A stretch of DNA of 64,000 nucleotides. Source: UMGS1889 sp964540575 (lineage in GTDB: Bacteria; Bacillota; Clostridia; Oscillospirales; Ruminococcaceae). Shown here one piece after another: positions 39,415 through 48,229 of the stretch. Numbering within the stretch: the stretch's first letter is position 1; every line of letters begins with the position of its first letter. The notes under the pieces were generated by a model. The model was not told where the DNA came from. It ran no database searches and worked only from the letters and a program-made list of their open reading frames with translations. The DNA is taken from contig CAZINI010000007.1 of the NCBI GenBank assembly GCA_964540575.1, positions 33,867-97,866 of the forward strand, given 5' to 3'. Both the position numbers and the translations under genes were made by a program.

Positions 39415-40683
39415 ATGAAAAAATCTATCCTTAAAATGCTTGCGATAGCCTTATCTGCCGCAATAATGACTGCTTGCGGAAGCAACGCACCCGCCGAGGA
39501 AACCACGATTTTGTCCGAAACCGCCGCCGCCGTTTCCGAAACAGCCGAAGCCGAGAAGGATACGCACACTCAGATGGTGGAGCGTTCCCTTGTGAGTATG
39601 GGAAACAGCAGCCGTGTCAAGGCAAAGCTTTCACAGATGAAATCGGGCGTGGAAACCACAGTTGCGTATATCGGCGGCTCTATCACTCAGGGCATGAATG
39701 CGGGCAGCGAGGGCTGTTATGCAAAGCTCAGTTATAACTATTTGGCGGAAAATTACGGCACGGGCGATAATGTCAAGTATGTAAATGCAGGTCTTGCGGG
39801 AACGCCCTCGGTGCTTGGAAATCTCAGGCTGCAAAGGGACGTGCTGTCCCATAAGCCCGACATTGTGTTCATCGAATTTGCCGTGAATGACGGTCAGGAC
39901 CTTATCCATAAGGAGTCTTACGAAAGTATGGTGAAAACTGTCCTTTCGCAGGATAATGAGCCTGCGGTGATACTGCTGTTTACCATTCTCGAAAACGGCT
40001 ACACCTGTCAGGAATATATGCAGGCGATAGGGGAACGTTACAGTCTGCCGATGATAAGCGTGGGCGATGCACTGACGCCCGAGTTTGACGAGGGGCGTAT
40101 GGTCTGGGACGATTATTCCAATGACGGCTCTCATCCCCACATTGAAGGGCATAAGCTGGTGACGGAGTTTATCGTGAACTATTTCGAGAAGCTGGCAGCG
40201 GACGAAACCGTCCCCGACAGCTATGAGATACCGCCAATGTTTCTGAACGGTTGGAGCTACGAAAACGCATCTCTTGCCGAGTCGGGAAATATTGCGGATT
40301 TGGACGGTATAGAACTGCTGGAAACGGGAGGATTTTCCGCCGAGGACGGCACTTCCGCCGCAGGCTTTACAAACGGCTGGAGATACACGGGTGAGGGCGG
40401 TTCAATGAAGCTGAAGATTACCGCAAACGCCGTGTTTATCGTGTACAAGCAGGCAAACAGCGATGAAATGGGCAGCTTGGAGGTTTACCGTGACGGAAAC
40501 AAGGCGTACACCATCAATGCCAACGACCCCGACGGCTGGAACAATCCCTGTGCAGTTCAGGTCATAAAGCGTTCTGTCGTTCCCGAAATGGAAATTGAAC
40601 TGAAAATGGCTGAGGGTTCCGAGGGTAAGCAGTTTGAGATATTGGCTATTGGATATTCGCAGAATGAGCCTTTTACATTTTGA
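39415..40683 (+). CDS. SGNH/GDSL hydrolase lipoprotein
   Basis: 422 aa. A signal peptide ends in a lipobox (AAIMTACGS), then a Glu/Ala/Thr linker. The SGNH domain (about 70-275) has the Ser block YIGGSITQGMNAG, Asn in FAVNDGQD, and the catalytic Asp/His in DGSHPHIEGH. The last 130 residues are beta-rich (TGEGGSMKLKITANAVFIVY) and look like a carbohydrate-binding jelly roll. It is a probable esterase removing acetyl groups from a plant or wall polysaccharide (CE-type), anchored outside the membrane. GGGGGA precedes ATG 39415. Confidence 0.85.
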   Translation: MKKSILKMLAIALSAAIMTACGSNAPAEETTILSETAAAVSETAEAEKDTHTQMVERSLVSMGNSSRVKAKLSQMKSGVETTVAYIGGSITQGMNAGSEGCYAKLSYNYLAENYGTGDNVKYVNAGLAGTPSVLGNLRLQRDVLSHKPDIVFIEFAVNDGQDLIHKESYESMVKTVLSQDNEPAVILLFTILENGYTCQEYMQAIGERYSLPMISVGDALTPEFDEGRMVWDDYSNDGSHPHIEGHKLVTEFIVNYFEKLAADETVPDSYEIPPMFLNGWSYENASLAESGNIADLDGIELLETGGFSAEDGTSAAGFTNGWRYTGEGGSMKLKITANAVFIVYKQANSDEMGSLEVYRDGNKAYTINANDPDGWNNPCAVQVIKRSVVPEMEIELKMAEGSEGKQFEILAIGYSQNEPFTF

Positions 40684-40687
40684 TAAA

Positions 40688-40719
40688 AAAGCGGACGGTC
40701 ACTTTGAACCGTCCGCTTT
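40688..40719. terminator. bidirectional terminator between convergent genes
   Basis: Stem AAAGCGGACGGT/ACCGTCCGCTTT, with AAAAAA to the left and TTTCTGTT to the right. It ends the SGNH gene and nadE. Confidence 0.9.
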
Positions 40720-40722
40720 CTG

Positions 40723-42633
40723 TTATTCTATCATAAAATCCGCAAAGGAAGCGTCCGAGGGCATTCTCCAATCGCCACGGGGCGAAAGGGTCACGCTGCC
40801 CACCTTGGGAGCGTCGGGCATACAGGAACGCTTGAACTGCTGTGTGAAGAACCGTCTGATAAAGGTTTTCAGCCACTTTTCGATGACCTCATCAGAGTAA
40901 TCTCCCTTAAACGCCAGCTTCGCCAGACGAAGTATCTTCTCAGGCTCAAAGCCCAGACGAACGGTGTAATAAAGGAAGAAATCGTGCAGCTCGTAGGGAC
41001 CCACCAGATCTTCCGTTTTCTGTGAAATTTCGCCGTTTTCGGGGGGAAGCAGCTCGGGGCTGACGGGTGTATCGAGAATGTCGAGAAGTGTTGATCTCAG
41101 TGTTCCCTCCGAACGATCCGCCTGATATGCGGTCAGATGGCGAACCAGCGTTTTCGGGATAGATGCGTTCACGGCGTACATGGACATATGGTCGCCGTTA
41201 TAGGTCGCCCAGCCCAGAGCCAGCTCGGAAAGGTCGCCCGTGCCGATAACTATGCCGTTTGTCTGATTGGCAATATCCATCAGCAGCTGTGTTCTTTCTC
41301 TTGCCTGTGAATTTTCGTAAACAACGCTGTGGTCGTCCTCGCTGTGTCCAATATCCGCAAAATGCTGTCTTACGGCAGCCGAAATATTTATATCCCGAAA
41401 TGTTACGCCGTACGCCTCCGCAAGGCAGCAGGCGTTGCTTTTTGTCCGCTTTGTAGTGCCGAAGCAGGGCATAGTTACGGCGGTGATGCCCGTCCTGTCA
41501 AGCCCCAGCATATCAAACGCCCTGACGGTAACGATAAGGGCAAGGGTGGAGTCCAGACCGCCCGAAAGCCCGATAACAGCCGATTTGCAGCCGATATGCT
41601 TCAGCCGCACCGCAAGGCCCGTTGCCTGCATGGAGAGAATATCCTCACAGCGTTCGGCAAGGCGTTCCTTGTCCCCGGGGACGAAGGGTGTCTTGCTGAA
41701 AGTTCTTGTAAGGGTCAGTTCCCCGCCTGCAATGGCGAAGGCTATCCGTCTGACGGAAGCGTCCTCGTTCATAGAGCCGCTGAAAGTGCCCATTCTTCGG
41801 CGTTCGGCGGCAATTCGCTTAACGTCTATCTCGGAGAATATCATTCCCGTGGTGAAACGCTTGCTTTCGGCGAGAACAGTTCCGTTTTCGGCGATAATAT
41901 TATGTCCCGAGAAAACCAAGTCCTGACTTGATTCGCCGAAGCCCGCATCTGCATAGACATATCCGCAGATACAGGACGCCGACTGAGAGGTCACCAGCTG
42001 CCGCCTGTAATCCGACTTGCCGACCACCTCATCGGAGGCGGAGGGATTGCAGATGACAGTTGCCCCGCTGACCGAAAGCTGAGCGGAGGGCGGGCAGGGA
42101 ACCCACAGATCCTCGCAGACCTCGGCTGAGATGACCAGCTCGGGGATATTTTCGCAGCAGAACATAAGCCGTCCCAGCGGAATGGGGTCAACGGCTCTGC
42201 CTGCAAGCCGTGTTATATTCCCGCAGATATTCCGTCCCGAAGCAAAATGCCTTGCTTCGTAAAACTCGGAATAGTTGGGGATATTTTCCTTCGGCACAAA
42301 GCCCATCACCTTTCCCATATGGAGAAAAGCGGCACAGTTAAGAAGCTTGCTGCCGTAACGAAGGGGCAGTCCCACAACAGCCACAAGGTTCATATCTTCG
42401 GTGGCTCCCGCTATCTTCATCAGGCAGTTTTCCGCCGTATCGAGAAGCCGCTGAGATGAGAACAGGTCGCCGCAGGTATAGCCTGTAATGCACAGCTCGG
42501 GGAACACGGCAAGGGAGCATTTTTCCGCCTCCGCCTGCCTGATAAGCTCAATTATTCTTTCGGTATTTGCCGAACAATCCGCCGCTCTGACCTCGGGGGT
42601 ACAGGCGGCACATCTGATAAAGCCGTCTTTCAT
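40723..42633 (-). CDS. nadE: glutamine-dependent NAD+ synthetase
   Basis: 636 aa. The N-terminal nitrilase-type glutaminase has the Glu-Lys-Cys triad (FPELCITGYTCGD, FVPKENIPNYSEF, SAEVCEDLWVP). The C-terminal synthetase has the ATP P-loop VIGLSGGLDSTLAL. It amidates nicotinate adenine dinucleotide to NAD+ in the cytoplasm. ATG 42633 follows AAAGGA by 10 nt; the longer frame overlaps thyA and lacks a site. The 38-bp gap to thyA suggests co-transcription. Confidence 0.96.
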   Translation of the reverse strand: MKDGFIRCAACTPEVRAADCSANTERIIELIRQAEAEKCSLAVFPELCITGYTCGDLFSSQRLLDTAENCLMKIAGATEDMNLVAVVGLPLRYGSKLLNCAAFLHMGKVMGFVPKENIPNYSEFYEARHFASGRNICGNITRLAGRAVDPIPLGRLMFCCENIPELVISAEVCEDLWVPCPPSAQLSVSGATVICNPSASDEVVGKSDYRRQLVTSQSASCICGYVYADAGFGESSQDLVFSGHNIIAENGTVLAESKRFTTGMIFSEIDVKRIAAERRRMGTFSGSMNEDASVRRIAFAIAGGELTLTRTFSKTPFVPGDKERLAERCEDILSMQATGLAVRLKHIGCKSAVIGLSGGLDSTLALIVTVRAFDMLGLDRTGITAVTMPCFGTTKRTKSNACCLAEAYGVTFRDINISAAVRQHFADIGHSEDDHSVVYENSQARERTQLLMDIANQTNGIVIGTGDLSELALGWATYNGDHMSMYAVNASIPKTLVRHLTAYQADRSEGTLRSTLLDILDTPVSPELLPPENGEISQKTEDLVGPYELHDFFLYYTVRLGFEPEKILRLAKLAFKGDYSDEVIEKWLKTFIRRFFTQQFKRSCMPDAPKVGSVTLSPRGDWRMPSDASFADFMIE

Positions 42634-42671
42634 TTTGGTACGTCCTTTCGGGTAAATTGCCAAGGGGAATT

Positions 42672-43502
42672 TTAAATTGCTACGGGAAATTTTACGTCTC
42701 CTTCGCAATATTTGTAATCTTCAAGCCGAACGCTGTCGGGAGTGAAATCATAGAAATCCGTCACCGCTTCGTCAAGGGAAAATCTCGGTGCGGGATAGCT
42801 TTCACGTTCAGCCAGCTCTTTTATTATGTCCACATGACGGTCATAAATGTGTGCGTCCGCAATAACGTGAACAAGCTCGCCCGCTTTCAGTCCGCTGACC
42901 TGTGCTATCATATGCAGGAGGACGGCGTACTGCACCACATTCCAGTTATTGGCAGCCAGCATGTCCTGTGAACGCTGATTGAGAATAGCATTCAGCCTGT
43001 CCCCCGTAACGTTGAAGGTCATACTGTATGCACAGGGGTAAAGGTGCATTTCCGAAAGGTCGTGATGATTGTAGATATTGGTGATAATGCGGCGGCTGGC
43101 GGGGTTGTGCTTCAAATCATACAGCACCCTGTCCACCTGATCGAAATCGCCCTCGGGATAGTGATGCTTGACCCCCAGCTGATAGCCGTAAGCCTTGCCG
43201 ATGGAGCCGTTTTCGTCCGCCCAGCTGTCCCAGATATGGGCGTCCAGGTCGTTTATGTTGTTGGATTTTTTCTGCCATATCCACAGAAGCTCCTTGACGG
43301 CGGTTTTCAAAAATGTCCGTCTGACGGTGATAATAGGGAACTCCTTGGAAAGGTCATAGCGGTTTACCAGCCCGAACAGCTTGATGGTATGAGCGGGCGT
43401 ACCGTCCTCCCATTTGGGACGCACGTCCATGCCTGTGTCCCAGCTGCCGTTTGTCAGAATATCACGGACATTTTGTCTGAATATTTCGTCGGCAATACTC
43501 AT
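42672..43502 (-). CDS. thyA: thymidylate synthase
   Basis: 276 aa of the ThyA type. The catalytic Cys is in HLYPCAYSMTF (usual form PPCH), with the RSQDMLAANNWNVVQYAVL folate/dUMP region and DAHIYDRHVD near the C-terminus. The Pro-Cys is retained but the following His is Ala. It converts dUMP to dTMP with methylene-tetrahydrofolate. ATG 43502 follows AAAGGAG by 8 nt. No dihydrofolate reductase gene is adjacent. Confidence 0.92.
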   Translation of the reverse strand: MSIADEIFRQNVRDILTNGSWDTGMDVRPKWEDGTPAHTIKLFGLVNRYDLSKEFPIITVRRTFLKTAVKELLWIWQKKSNNINDLDAHIWDSWADENGSIGKAYGYQLGVKHHYPEGDFDQVDRVLYDLKHNPASRRIITNIYNHHDLSEMHLYPCAYSMTFNVTGDRLNAILNQRSQDMLAANNWNVVQYAVLLHMIAQVSGLKAGELVHVIADAHIYDRHVDIIKELAERESYPAPRFSLDEAVTDFYDFTPDSVRLEDYKYCEGDVKFPVAI

Positions 43503-43516
43503 TCTGTTCACTCCTT

Positions 43517-43563
43517 TAAAAAACAGCGGGCTGCGGAAAATTTCAGATGCTCCGCAGTCCGCT
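43517..43563 (-). terminator. terminator between the small membrane protein gene and thyA
   Basis: Minus strand: stem AGCGGACTGCGGA with TCCGCAGCCCGCT and then TTTTTT, ending just before the thyA ribosome site. Confidence 0.85.
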
Positions 43564-43571
43564 AAGATCAG

Positions 43572-43907
43572 TTACTTATTTTTGAGATATTTCCTTATGA
43601 TAAGGATAGTTCCGATCACGGAATTTATGCCCGCTAAGGAAATAGCCACAATATTCAGTGCAATTCCCGCATTGGCATCGTATCTTCGTGCCTTAGCCTT
43701 AACGCTTGAAACAAGCCCGGGAATGGAGCATGCAAAGGTGACCACGGGCAGGATAAATGCAAATATTGTCCCGATAATGCCCAGCGTCAGCCCCGGAGTG
43801 TAAACCGTTTTCCTTTTGCGGATAGGAAGCCTGTGCTTCTTTCCGTACTTTCGGATAAAATCTTCTGCCATTTCCTTGGTGAAAGGCTTATTGGAATCAG
43901 TCACCAA
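43572..43907 (-). CDS. small membrane protein, DUF4190-like
   Basis: 111 aa. A basic N-terminus is followed by two membrane helices (LTLGIIGTIFAFILPVVTFA and GIALNIVAISLAGINSVIGT), with SIPGLVSSVKAKAR between. The layout resembles DUF4190. GTG 43907 has GGGGGTG 7 nt ahead and overlaps the pfkA stop by 11 nt, so it is translationally coupled. Function is unknown. Confidence 0.75.
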   Translation of the reverse strand: MVTDSNKPFTKEMAEDFIRKYGKKHRLPIRKRKTVYTPGLTLGIIGTIFAFILPVVTFACSIPGLVSSVKAKARRYDANAGIALNIVAISLAGINSVIGTILIIRKYLKNK

Positions 43908-44985
43908 ACTTCACCCCCAGATGCTTTGCGGTCAGCACCAGCTGATCGTCGGGAGAAACGAACTTTGTCTTTCCTGCAATATCCTCCAGCTTGTTTTCGG
44001 TGATCTCGCCCTTTACCAAAGCAACGGTGTAGCCGTATTTTTCCTCTGCAATGAGGTTAGCGGCTCTTACGCCGAACTTTGTTGCAAGAACACGGTCATA
44101 AGCGGAGGGGCTGCCGCCTCTGAGCATATGTCCGGGAACGCATACTCTTGATTCAAGACCCGTGTTTGCCTGTACCTGTGCGGCAATTCGGGAGGTAGCG
44201 GTGAGAATGCCCGCTTCTGCTCTCTTCTTTGCACGTTCCTTCTTTTTCAGCTTGGCTTCTTCAATGTCAAATGCACCCTCTGCAACGGCAACTATGGAGA
44301 ACATTTTGCCCATCTTGGAACGCTTTTCCACTGCCTCGCACACCTTGTCGATGTCGTAGGGAATTTCGGGGATAATGACAATATCCGCACCGCCCGCAAC
44401 GCCCGAATAAAGGGTGAGCCAGCCCGCCTTATTTCCCATTATTTCCACCATAAGGATACGGCTGTGGGAAGCGGCGGTGGTGTGCAGTCTGTCGATAACG
44501 TCGGTAGCGGTGTCAACGGCGGTGTGGAAGCCGAAGGTAACGTCCGTGCCGTAAATATCGTTGTCGATGGTCTTAGGCAGACCGATTATGTTAAGTCCCT
44601 CGTTGGAGAGGAGGTTTGCGGTCTTGTGAGTGCCGTTTCCGCCGAGGGTCAGCAGGCAGTCAAGCTTTAGGTTTTTGTAGGTTTCCTTCATATTCTTGAC
44701 CTTGTCAACGTTGTCCTCGCCGATAACGGTCATCATCTTGAACGGCTGCCTTTTTGAGCCGAGAATAGTTCCGCCCTGAGTAAGGATGCCCGAAAAATCG
44801 GAGGGCTGCATTACTTTGTAGATATTGTTGATAAGTCCGTAATATCCGTTTTGTATTCCGATGATCTCAACGTTTTCTGTGCCCATTCTGTCGAAGCACG
44901 CTTTTGCGACGCCTCTGATAGTAGCGTTAAGACCGGGGCAGTCGCCACCGCTTGTGAGTATGCCTATTCTTTTTTTTGCAGCCAT
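43897..44985 (-). CDS. pfkA: 6-phosphofructokinase
   Basis: 362 aa. GILTSGGDCPGLNATIRG at the N-terminus and the catalytic GLPKTIDNDIYGTD are present. The Gly-Gly motif reads LGGNGTHKTA: Gly at the position that is Asp in PPi-dependent enzymes suggests ATP use, while Lys in PKTIDND and Asn in place of the usual metal-binding Asp (GGDGS) are atypical of classic bacterial PfkA. The donor is thus unsure. AAAGGA precedes ATG 44985. It lies 43 bp downstream of the EAL protein gene. Confidence 0.9.
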   Translation of the reverse strand: MAAKKRIGILTSGGDCPGLNATIRGVAKACFDRMGTENVEIIGIQNGYYGLINNIYKVMQPSDFSGILTQGGTILGSKRQPFKMMTVIGEDNVDKVKNMKETYKNLKLDCLLTLGGNGTHKTANLLSNEGLNIIGLPKTIDNDIYGTDVTFGFHTAVDTATDVIDRLHTTAASHSRILMVEIMGNKAGWLTLYSGVAGGADIVIIPEIPYDIDKVCEAVEKRSKMGKMFSIVAVAEGAFDIEEAKLKKKERAKKRAEAGILTATSRIAAQVQANTGLESRVCVPGHMLRGGSPSAYDRVLATKFGVRAANLIAEEKYGYTVALVKGEITENKLEDIAGKTKFVSPDDQLVLTAKHLGVKFGD

Positions 44986-45028
44986 ATTTATTCAATCCTT
45001 TCAACGGCTTTCGCCGATATTAATAATG

Positions 45029-47323
45029 TTATACAACTATCTTCTGTCTGTTTTTAACGAAGCTTTCAAATTCATCGCCGGGCATAGGCTTTCCGAAGAA
45101 ATAGCCCTGTGCGTGGTCGCAGCCTGATTTTTTCAGAATTTCCGCCTGACCGATGGTTTCAATTCCCTCGGCGATGGTTTCTATTTTCTTGGATTTTGCT
45201 ATTCTGATAACGGCAGAAACTATCTCACGGGAGATCTCGTCCTCTTCAAGGTACATTATAAAGGAACGGTCCAGCTTCAACAGTGTTATAGGCAGCACCT
45301 GAATGTAGCTCAGTGAGGAATATCCCGTGCCGAAGTCGTCCATTGACAGCTTAACGCCAATGTCCTTCAGCTCCTTCATCTGATGGATAGCCTGATCTAT
45401 GTCCTTGAGAGCAAGGCTTTCGGTCAGCTCGACTTCAAGGTATTCGGGGGCAAGTCCCGTGCTTGCGAGAGCCTTCTGTATGGACTCCTTAACGTCCGTC
45501 TGATAGAAGTCAACGGAGGTAAGGTTTATGGAAACGGTAATGGGAGGAAGTCCCATATCCTGCCATTTCTTGTTCTGCCTGCAAGCTTCGTAAAGCACGA
45601 AATCGCTTATCTTTGTAATGAGCAATGAATTTTCCGCAACGGGTATGAATGCACTTGGAGGAATAAGGCTGCCATCGGGCTTTCTCCATCTGATAAGGGC
45701 TTCAACGCCGATTATCTCGCCGTCGGACAGATTGATCTTAGGCTGATAGTAAAGCACCAGCTCCTTGTTTTCGATAGCGGCGGCAAGCTCGTTTTCGAGG
45801 GTGTTGCCCGCAAGTATTTTTTCGTGGATATTGTTGTCGTAGCGGATAATATTTCCTCTTGTTCCGTCACTTAGGCTGAGTGAGAACTCGGCATGTTCGA
45901 GAACGGTGGCAAAATCCCGTCCGCCGTCGGACATTTTGCAGTAGCCCGCCGAACAGGTTATAGTTTGTGTTGAGAAAACGTCAATATTCAGGTTGGCGAT
46001 ACGGTTCTGGATACGCTTGATAACGTCCAGAGGATAGTTGTCGTCGCCCGTTTCACGCATTAGCAGGGCAAAGTTATCGCCGCCAATTCTCGCACCGAAG
46101 CCACCGCTGGACAGGTTTGACAGAATAGCCGAAGCCACCTCCGCCAGCAGCTTGTTTCCGTTGTTATAGCCGCAGGTATCGTTGATGATATGGAACTTGT
46201 CAATATCCAGAACGATGACCCAATAGGACATACTTCCCGCAGGAGCGTCCTTTGTGCAGTCGAATGCTTCCTGACCTATCATCATAAACTTGTTTCTGTT
46301 GTATATCTGAGTGACCTCGTCGATATACGCCATACGTTCGATAAGGGAGTCCTTTTCCTTATCCTTGGTAATATCCATAATAGCTCCGCCGACGCCTGCG
46401 GGCTTGCCGTCAGCCGTTGCGGGCATCATCTTATATCGGAACATATACCAATGGTAGGAATCGTCCGAGGACATAAGCCGAAGCTCGGTGCTGTGGGTCT
46501 TGTTCAGCTCGCTTTCGGTAGGGTGATGTCCCGCTGCACCGTTTGCAAAGCTTTCAAACAGAACTCTGTCCTTGGGGTGAACGATAGCTTCCAGGTCTGT
46601 GCTTTTAACATACTGCTCCTCCATGCCCAGCATAACGAGAAGCTGGTCGGAGAGATAGAAAACGTCCCTGTCGGGCTCCTTTAGTATCAGACCGATCTCG
46701 GAAAGCTCCATGGAAAGGGCATACTTGTTTTCCGTTTCCGCAAGGCTTCGTGAATACTGGAGCAGATCGTCCTTCAAACGGAGAGTTTCCGTCAGGTCCA
46801 TACCGATGGACATCATCTGATAGCTTATCTTGGAGGTGCCCTTTTCGACGTTCATAAGGGAAGTGTTCCAGATAGCGGTGACCTTTCTGCCGTCCTTGCA
46901 GGAGATATGGAACTCCTCGTCACGGGAATTGATGACCGCCTGGAAGTTTTCCTTGTTGAATGCGTCCTCGGGGAGGAGCTTTCGGCGTACGGCTTCGCTG
47001 GACATAAGGTCCTCGGCTGTATAACCCGTGACTCTTGTAAGCTCGTCATTAACGTGGATATACTCGAAATCCGTGTCCCAGATAATTACCATAGCGTTGA
47101 TATTTTCAGCCATTTTTTCAAGAGAAGCCTTCTGCTTTGCGGCACTTTCTCTGTTAATGTAAATATTTGACACGGCAATGCCGCCCACTCCCACAGCAAG
47201 AGTTGTGAAGTAAACGGTAACAAGTATTGCCTGTTTTTCGGGGTATGTGCCGATCAGCTTCGCCATGATCAATGTAAATACGGCGAATATGATCGTTGCA
47301 ATTATCAGCTTGGATTTTTTCAT
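45029..47323 (-). CDS. PAS-GGDEF-EAL protein, probable c-di-GMP phosphodiesterase
   Basis: 764 aa. Two N-terminal membrane helices (IIATIIFAVFTLIMAKL and a second near residue 45), two PAS domains (about 75-190 and 205-325), GGDEF (about 335-500) and EAL (about 510-760). The GGDEF active site reads RIGGDNFALL, a substitution of the catalytic Glu, so cyclase activity is doubtful. EAL is intact (GVEALIRW, DDFGTGYSSL, EGIET), consistent with c-di-GMP hydrolysis. ATG 47323 lies 9 nt after GAGGGG. The transcript may continue into pfkA. Confidence 0.9.
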   Translation of the reverse strand: MKKSKLIIATIIFAVFTLIMAKLIGTYPEKQAILVTVYFTTLAVGVGGIAVSNIYINRESAAKQKASLEKMAENINAMVIIWDTDFEYIHVNDELTRVTGYTAEDLMSSEAVRRKLLPEDAFNKENFQAVINSRDEEFHISCKDGRKVTAIWNTSLMNVEKGTSKISYQMMSIGMDLTETLRLKDDLLQYSRSLAETENKYALSMELSEIGLILKEPDRDVFYLSDQLLVMLGMEEQYVKSTDLEAIVHPKDRVLFESFANGAAGHHPTESELNKTHSTELRLMSSDDSYHWYMFRYKMMPATADGKPAGVGGAIMDITKDKEKDSLIERMAYIDEVTQIYNRNKFMMIGQEAFDCTKDAPAGSMSYWVIVLDIDKFHIINDTCGYNNGNKLLAEVASAILSNLSSGGFGARIGGDNFALLMRETGDDNYPLDVIKRIQNRIANLNIDVFSTQTITCSAGYCKMSDGGRDFATVLEHAEFSLSLSDGTRGNIIRYDNNIHEKILAGNTLENELAAAIENKELVLYYQPKINLSDGEIIGVEALIRWRKPDGSLIPPSAFIPVAENSLLITKISDFVLYEACRQNKKWQDMGLPPITVSINLTSVDFYQTDVKESIQKALASTGLAPEYLEVELTESLALKDIDQAIHQMKELKDIGVKLSMDDFGTGYSSLSYIQVLPITLLKLDRSFIMYLEEDEISREIVSAVIRIAKSKKIETIAEGIETIGQAEILKKSGCDHAQGYFFGKPMPGDEFESFVKNRQKIVV

Positions 47324-47401
47324 TAACATGATCCCCTCAATCTATATGTTGCTGTTAAATCGTTTTCAAATTCGAATAAAATGCAATATTATCCAAAAGT
47401 A

Positions 47402-47430
47402 ATTATATACCAATATTTTCAATCTGTCAA
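47402..47430 (-). promoter_or_regulatory. promoter of the EAL-pfkA unit
   Basis: Minus strand: -35 TTGACA (47425-47430), 17-bp spacer, -10 TATAAT (47402-47407). Confidence 0.9.
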
Positions 47431-47538
47431 TAATGAACAATAAAAATTATCAATTCAGCGTTGTTTTTTCACATAAATATCACATTTTAATGGTAAAATG
47501 ATTTTGGAAGAATATTTTCCGAGAAAGAGGTGTTTGTT

Positions 47539-48228
47539 ATGTCCAAAATATTAATTGTCGACGATGAAGAAATGATTAGAAATGTAGTAAGGGAATATGC
47601 CGAATTTGAGGGCTATGAAACAGATGAGGCTGAGGACGGTATGCAGGCGGTGGAGAAATGCCGCAAAAACGATTACGACCTTATCGTTATGGATATTATG
47701 ATGCCGAAGCTGGACGGCTATACCGCTTGCCGTGAGATACGCAAAACCAAGCAGATACCCGTTATAATGCTGTCTGCAAGGGGCGAGGAGTACGACAAGC
47801 TTTTCGGCTTCGAGCTGGGAATTGACGATTACGTTGTGAAGCCGTTTTCGCCCAAGGAACTGACCGCAAGGATAAGGGCGGTGCTGAAAAGGGCGTCTGC
47901 CGCCGAATCGGAGAAAAAGCCCGATGTTATGCAGTTTGAGGGGCTGGAGATAAATATGCCCGGCAGAGAGGTCATTGTGGACGGCGTGCCTGCCGCACTG
48001 ACGCCCAAGGAGTATGACCTGCTTTTCTATCTCGTCCGCAACAAGGGGCTGGCTTTATCGAGAGATAAGCTTCTGGAAGAGGTATGGGGCTACGATTTTT
48101 ACGGAGATGACAGAACCGTTGACACACACATAAAAATGCTCCGAAATTCAATAGGTCCTTACCGTAAATTCATCGTGACTCTGAGGGGTATGGGTTACAA
48201 GTTTGATGCATCTGCACAGGAAGGCTGA
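47539..48228 (+). CDS. OmpR/PhoB family response regulator
   Basis: 229 aa. Receiver domain (1-120): KILIVDDEEMI acidic pair, phosphoacceptor Asp in LIVMDIMMPKLDG near residue 53, Lys in DYVVKPFSPKELTARI. A winged-helix domain (about 130-228) includes LTPKEYDLLFYLVRN and DDRTVDTHIKMLR. ATG 47539 follows AGAGGTG; the longer frame uses GTG. The stop overlaps the histidine kinase ribosome site, so the pair is coupled. Target genes are unknown. Confidence 0.94.
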   Translation: MSKILIVDDEEMIRNVVREYAEFEGYETDEAEDGMQAVEKCRKNDYDLIVMDIMMPKLDGYTACREIRKTKQIPVIMLSARGEEYDKLFGFELGIDDYVVKPFSPKELTARIRAVLKRASAAESEKKPDVMQFEGLEINMPGREVIVDGVPAALTPKEYDLLFYLVRNKGLALSRDKLLEEVWGYDFYGDDRTVDTHIKMLRNSIGPYRKFIVTLRGMGYKFDASAQEG

Positions 48229-48229
48229 A

